Of a stretch of DNA of 64,000 nucleotides, positions 60,576-64,000 are shown one piece after another. Each line of letters opens with the position of its first letter. Positions within the stretch are counted from its first letter, which is position 1. The position numbers and the translations under genes were made by a program. Source of the stretch: Temnothorax longispinosus (taxonomy: Eukaryota; Arthropoda; Insecta; Hymenoptera; Formicidae); contig NC_092358.1 of assembly GCF_030848805.1 (NCBI RefSeq), positions 8,844,433 through 8,908,432 of the forward strand, in the 5' to 3' direction. Below the pieces are notes generated by a model. It was given only the letters and a program-made list of their open reading frames with translations. It made no database searches and had not been told where the DNA came from.

Positions 60576-62359
60576 ACCAGGGCTATCTGTCTACGGGGCC
60601 TATGTGTTCACAGTACTGTTATCTACTATTCCAACAAATAATTGAAAAAAACTTACTTAATCTTTTATTTTCTTGAAAACTTTAATTCTTTATTTAAAGA
60701 GAATTATTGTACAAGTATGAGATGAATTATTAAAAGGGTAAATATTTACCCTTACAAACCCCCCTTCAATGATCTTCTCCTTCACATATATTATAAAGAT
60801 CATCCTCCTGGGTAACCTTCAGAAGGTTTTAACCTAGAACGTTGCTCGTTCTTTATTAAAAAATTATTAACAAAAAAAGTTTGAAAAATATAGCAGTTAT
60901 TTTAAGTATTAAAAGGCATGAATGATTAATATGTATGTGGAAATAGTACATGTATGAACGAAGAAAAGTCGGTAAATTTAAAGCAGTGGATCGTTAATAT
61001 ATTGAACAGTCTTTTTGTTAAAGCAGAGAATAATTAGCATAGAAAAGGGTAAAAATGAAGATAAAGGGAGGCACCTCCAATGATCTTGACCTTGACATAT
61101 GTTGTCAAGAACATGACCCTACGTAACTTTTCTTTATAACTTAATCGTCGGTCATTGCTTATTTAAAAGTTATGAACAAAAAAGTTTGAGAAATATACAA
61201 GTTCGTGTCAGTACTAAAGAAAGTAAAAAATTCGCTGACATACCTATGTGTCTAGACAGTACATATATGTAGACGGGTGTGGGTGAAGATAGACCTTGGT
61301 TTGCATGGAAAGTTGAAAACCCCAACCGTACAATGATAGACCCCGTTTTGACTTATAAGCAGGGGTGGAGTGGGATGGGGTGGCTCTCGCTTTGCATGGA
61401 AAGTACAATGCTGTCTAGAGAACCATCCACGCGAAGCGAGGTCCACCTCAACTCGTCCCATCTCTGCTTACAGAGCAAAACAAGGTCTATCATTGTACGG
61501 TTCGGGTTTTCAACTTTCCATGCGAATCAAGGTCCACCTCCGCCTACATGTGTACTGTACACACATATTAGCAAATTACTTCCCTTAGTATTGACACAAA
61601 CTGTTATATTTCTCAGTTATATTTGTTCATAACTTTTTAATAAATAACGAGCGACGGCTAAAACCTTGTAAAGGTTACTCAGCAGAGTGCTCTCTACATT
61701 ATAGTGAAGGAGAAAGTCATTGAGGAGTGGTTCGTAAAAGTAAATATTTACCGAATATATTTAGTAGTGTTTTTCTAAATTTTGCATATTAAGTAAAAAA
61801 AATGTATAATTAAAAAAAACAAATCTTTAATCAAATATTTACATTTTTTGCAGCTAATTAATCTTTCCTTTTTTGTTTATTAAAATTACAAAATTTTGAA
61901 TTTTATATCTAAATAGATGAATCTTACAGGTAGTCATCAATGCTTTAATCGCTTATAATTCAAAAATTAAAATTGACATTTTTAAGATTTTTTATAGTAA
62001 TTATTCTTCCAAAGATACTGTTAGAGTGTTGCACGATGAAGTAAAACATCTCGTACAATTATAACACAATTATATAATACATATAATAATTTTGTTTTTT
62101 ACATAAATTATGACATTAAAATTATATACGTATGATAAAATATGCGATATAAATTACAAAGTATAACTTATCTAAAAATAAAAATATTTGAGAAAAAATA
62201 TATATATAATCTTACTTGAAACAAAACAGCAGTCGTAAGAATAATCAGGAAAAAGATAAACCGAAATTGTACGAGTTTCGTTCGTTGGTAAGGCCACAAC
62301 CCCACAGCGAGTAGTAGATACTTATTAAGACTAAAATATTGTGCTTCGATAGAGATCAT
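58090..62359 (-). CDS. OR-G: nine-exon odorant receptor, intact (391 aa)
   Basis: Odorant receptor (7tm_6), predicted Orco partner in olfactory neurons. Exons 1 to 9: 62216-62359, 60316-60435, 60093-60210, 59710-59971, 59281-59397, 58956-59046, 58553-58689, 58233-58365, 58090-58143. The frame is open. Motifs: MISIEAQYFSLNKYLLLAVG (exon 1), FTTFLTSKCTSYL (exon 2), TEYFIDQKRHFYLIVLHTYT and QHTCGMFRIS (exon 4), AIDIHRQAMK (exon 5), ANYVGQDIMDHTSHVF (exon 7), YSVQWYLAPLHIQRIILFLL (exon 8), SVSYFTVMYSIQT (exon 9). In-frame ATGs also lie upstream (62404 and 62446); the chosen start matches the 144-nt rule. Intron 4 contains a partial second copy of the end of exon 4 (about 59520-59575). Intron 1 contains a foldback repeat. 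AATAAA overlaps the region just past the stop. Confidence 0.92.
59400..59706. repeat. Tandem duplication of exon 4 end and intron in OR-G
   Basis: 59400-59575 resembles 59585-59760: both have TTGCCTTTTAAAA, ATCTTTAGATTTAT and TTTATACCTTGAGATCCTAA. The copy nearer exon 5 keeps about 55 bp of exon 4 (codons for the CGMFRISR end) and its GTATAA donor, so OR-G has two possible donors here. Confidence 0.8.
60540..60571. repeat. (GA)n tract in OR-G intron 1
   Basis: Run of GA dinucleotides following a TA run. Confidence 0.95.
61270..61560. mobile_element. Foldback repeat in OR-G intron 1
   Basis: Arms 61270-61350 and 61470-61560 are inverted (TTGCATGGAAAGTTGAAAAC and GTACAATGATAGACC blocks). The centre repeats GCATGGAAAGTACAA. 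Outer flanks (61020-61250 and 61570-61740) are also partly inverted (AAAAGTTATGAACAAA against TTTGTTCATAACTTTTT). Class unknown. Absent from the OR-F intron. Confidence 0.7.
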
Positions 62360-63321
62360 TTCTTTGCGACCTCCAAAATAAGACTGCGAAGATATCGAAG
62401 GCATAATCACTCCCTCCTCTTTGCATTTATTGAACAAATATTCCATGGTTGCTATCTTTTGCTGTAAATTTCAACGCAATTTTCCTAATGTCGTTCATAC
62501 GCAGGACGACACTACCGTGAGATCGAAACATTCGCATTTTAATAATATTTCTCACAAAAGCTATGATTAAGCGATCGATTTAATAGTGAAATTCAGCAGA
62601 TGTTCTATTTCGCATAACAAAATTACTCGTGAGAGAACTATTTCCGCGAGAACAATACAAGAGTTGCGCATGCGTATTTAGCACTTGAAATTCATGCCTT
62701 TACACGCTTCATTCCTGTTCGTGCAATCGTAAGAGTTTTATCTGCAAGGAGAATGTCCATCCCTTCAGTCTTAAGTATGTATTATTAAACGTTCAAGTTA
62801 TTGTTCAAGATAATATTATTCTCTTTTCCTCTTCTATCAAAGCGTAAGAATACGTATTTTATGTTCTTTATAACTCCACCGTCGTACCAACAAAAAACTT
62901 AAATTTAAAGTCTTAAAAATATTTATGCTAATAATAATATTGATCTAAAAGTAATATGTGTCGACAAATATGTTTCTAACAGAGATAATCAAGTTTAAAC
63001 GCAATACAATGTTAATTAAATTTCTAACACGATTTTATTTTAAAGTATAGCAATATGTGATTTGCTCCAATGCATTATGAATATGTGCATGATATGCATC
63101 AACGTCTTTAATTGAATAATTTTATGTGTGATATTTTATACCTCTGTATAATTACATTTGAAATGTTTCATGTTTTATAAACAATATTTTCAATAAATCT
63201 GTTTACTCAAAATTATATACATCTCAATTTTAAACAAAATATGAAATAAATATATCAAGAATTTCTAATATATCCATATTGTTTACATTCTAATATATAA
63301 TTAGATTTTATTTTTGGTTTA
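62360..63321. repeat. OR-G to OR-H spacer
   Basis: No gene is seen; near-identical to 57121-58089 with small indels. AATAAA on the minus strand at 63307-63312 is the likely poly(A) signal of OR-H. Confidence 0.75.
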
Positions 63322-64000
63322 TTATTGTATAGAATACATAACAGTAAAGTAAGATACCGAAGCCTTCACCAGCTATAAAGAATGATATTGTTGAGTATAT
63401 GTTCATTTATATTACGTTACATTAAATATATTGTATTACGTGATATATGATTTTCTTACCGTCGCAAAACACTCTAACGATCCAATAAATAATCCACCAA
63501 TACCCAAAGTAAAATTTTTGCCGCCTCTTTGCAACAGAAAAAGAATCATTCTTTGTATTTGTAAGGGAGCTAGATACCATTGAACGCTGTACCTGTGAAA
63601 TTAAATTTCGTTAAATTAAAGAAAAATAATTTGAAAAAGAAAAGAAAATACATAAATAACATTCAGTATACATATATTTGTATATGTACGTTTTACAGAT
63701 AAAGTGCTTGTTTACTTTCAAGATAGATAAAGTGCACATAAATATATGTGTATATGTATAATAATAAAAAAGTCTTTACGCAGTAACGAATACGTGATTA
63801 GTGTGATCTATAATATCTTGCCCAACATAGTTAGCAATAAACATGTATAAAACGGTCGACGTTACGAATACAACGGGAAATACAAATTCCTTGATGTTAT
63901 CTTCAGATGCACTAATCTGAAAAATCTAATTTGCGAATTTCGCAGACATATCGAGTTATTTACATTTGTGTTGTATTAAATTGCTTCAGTTCACTCACAA
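63322..64000 (-). CDS. OR-H: odorant receptor, 3' part (exons 7-9)
   Basis: Odorant receptor cut by the window edge. Visible exons 7, 8 and 9: 63780-63916, 63460-63592, 63322-63372; exons 1-6 must lie beyond 64000. All three are open, with correct lengths and phases. Motifs: ANYVGQDIIDHTNHVF (exon 7), YSVQWYLAPLQIQRMILFLL (exon 8), SVSYFTVMYSIQ (exon 9). Nearest to OR-G, from which it differs at scattered sites. AATAAA 10 bp past the stop. Whether the whole gene is intact cannot be judged from here. Confidence 0.88.

Overview
This window looks like ant (Formicidae) nuclear genome, or a close aculeate relative. It is AT-rich, has introns, is full of transposons, and every recognisable host gene belongs to the insect odorant receptor (7tm_6) family. 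The receptors share one architecture of nine coding exons with fixed phases. That matches the ant nine-exon OR subfamily in which many cuticular-hydrocarbon receptors are known. The species is not determinable by eye.

Layout: eight OR loci lie head to tail, all on the minus strand. I call them OR-A (1772-9158), OR-B (22177-26935), OR-C (29022-34800), OR-D (37748-45482), OR-E (48702-52125), OR-F (53474-57120), OR-G (58090-62359) and OR-H (63322 to beyond the right edge, exons 7-9 only). I assembled each one exon by exon from splice sites. In all seven genes with a visible start, exon 1 is exactly 144 nt, exon 2 120 nt, exon 3 118 nt and exon 6 91 nt, with the same phases. B, C, D, E and G read through without a stop (391, 391, 391, 395 and 391 aa). 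A is a pseudogene with several frameshifts in its last two exons. F has one missing base in an A-run of exon 8. Three further lone exon-9 relics (about 10.6, 11.8 and 46.7 kb) mark gene copies that were lost. A-D form one recent clade, F-H another, and E stands between them.

The introns and spacers were copied along with the genes, so paralogous sites act as natural pre-insertion controls for mobile DNA. With them I can place exact ends for a Helitron-like element with an empty site (3084-5109), two solo LTRs with 5-bp duplications (7690-8566, carrying a TATA box; and 28725-29001, only 20 bp after the OR-C stop), a tRNA-related retroposon with a 14-bp duplication (27470-27748), and several MITE-like elements. 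Between A and B lies a 6.6-kb foldback element (11984-18578). It has about 1-kb terminal inverted repeats and a second palindromic element nested inside, and it sits in the middle of an older transposon whose uninterrupted relative survives at 46828-47641. Two transposon groups keep fragments of IS630/Tc1-mariner-type transposase.

How the parts relate: the array encodes ligand-tuning receptor subunits, each expected to work with Orco in antennal sensory neurons. The rest is array decay and transposon traffic. I found no rRNA, CRISPR, operon or intact transposase gene. Three tRNA-like pieces are best read as SINE-type remnants.
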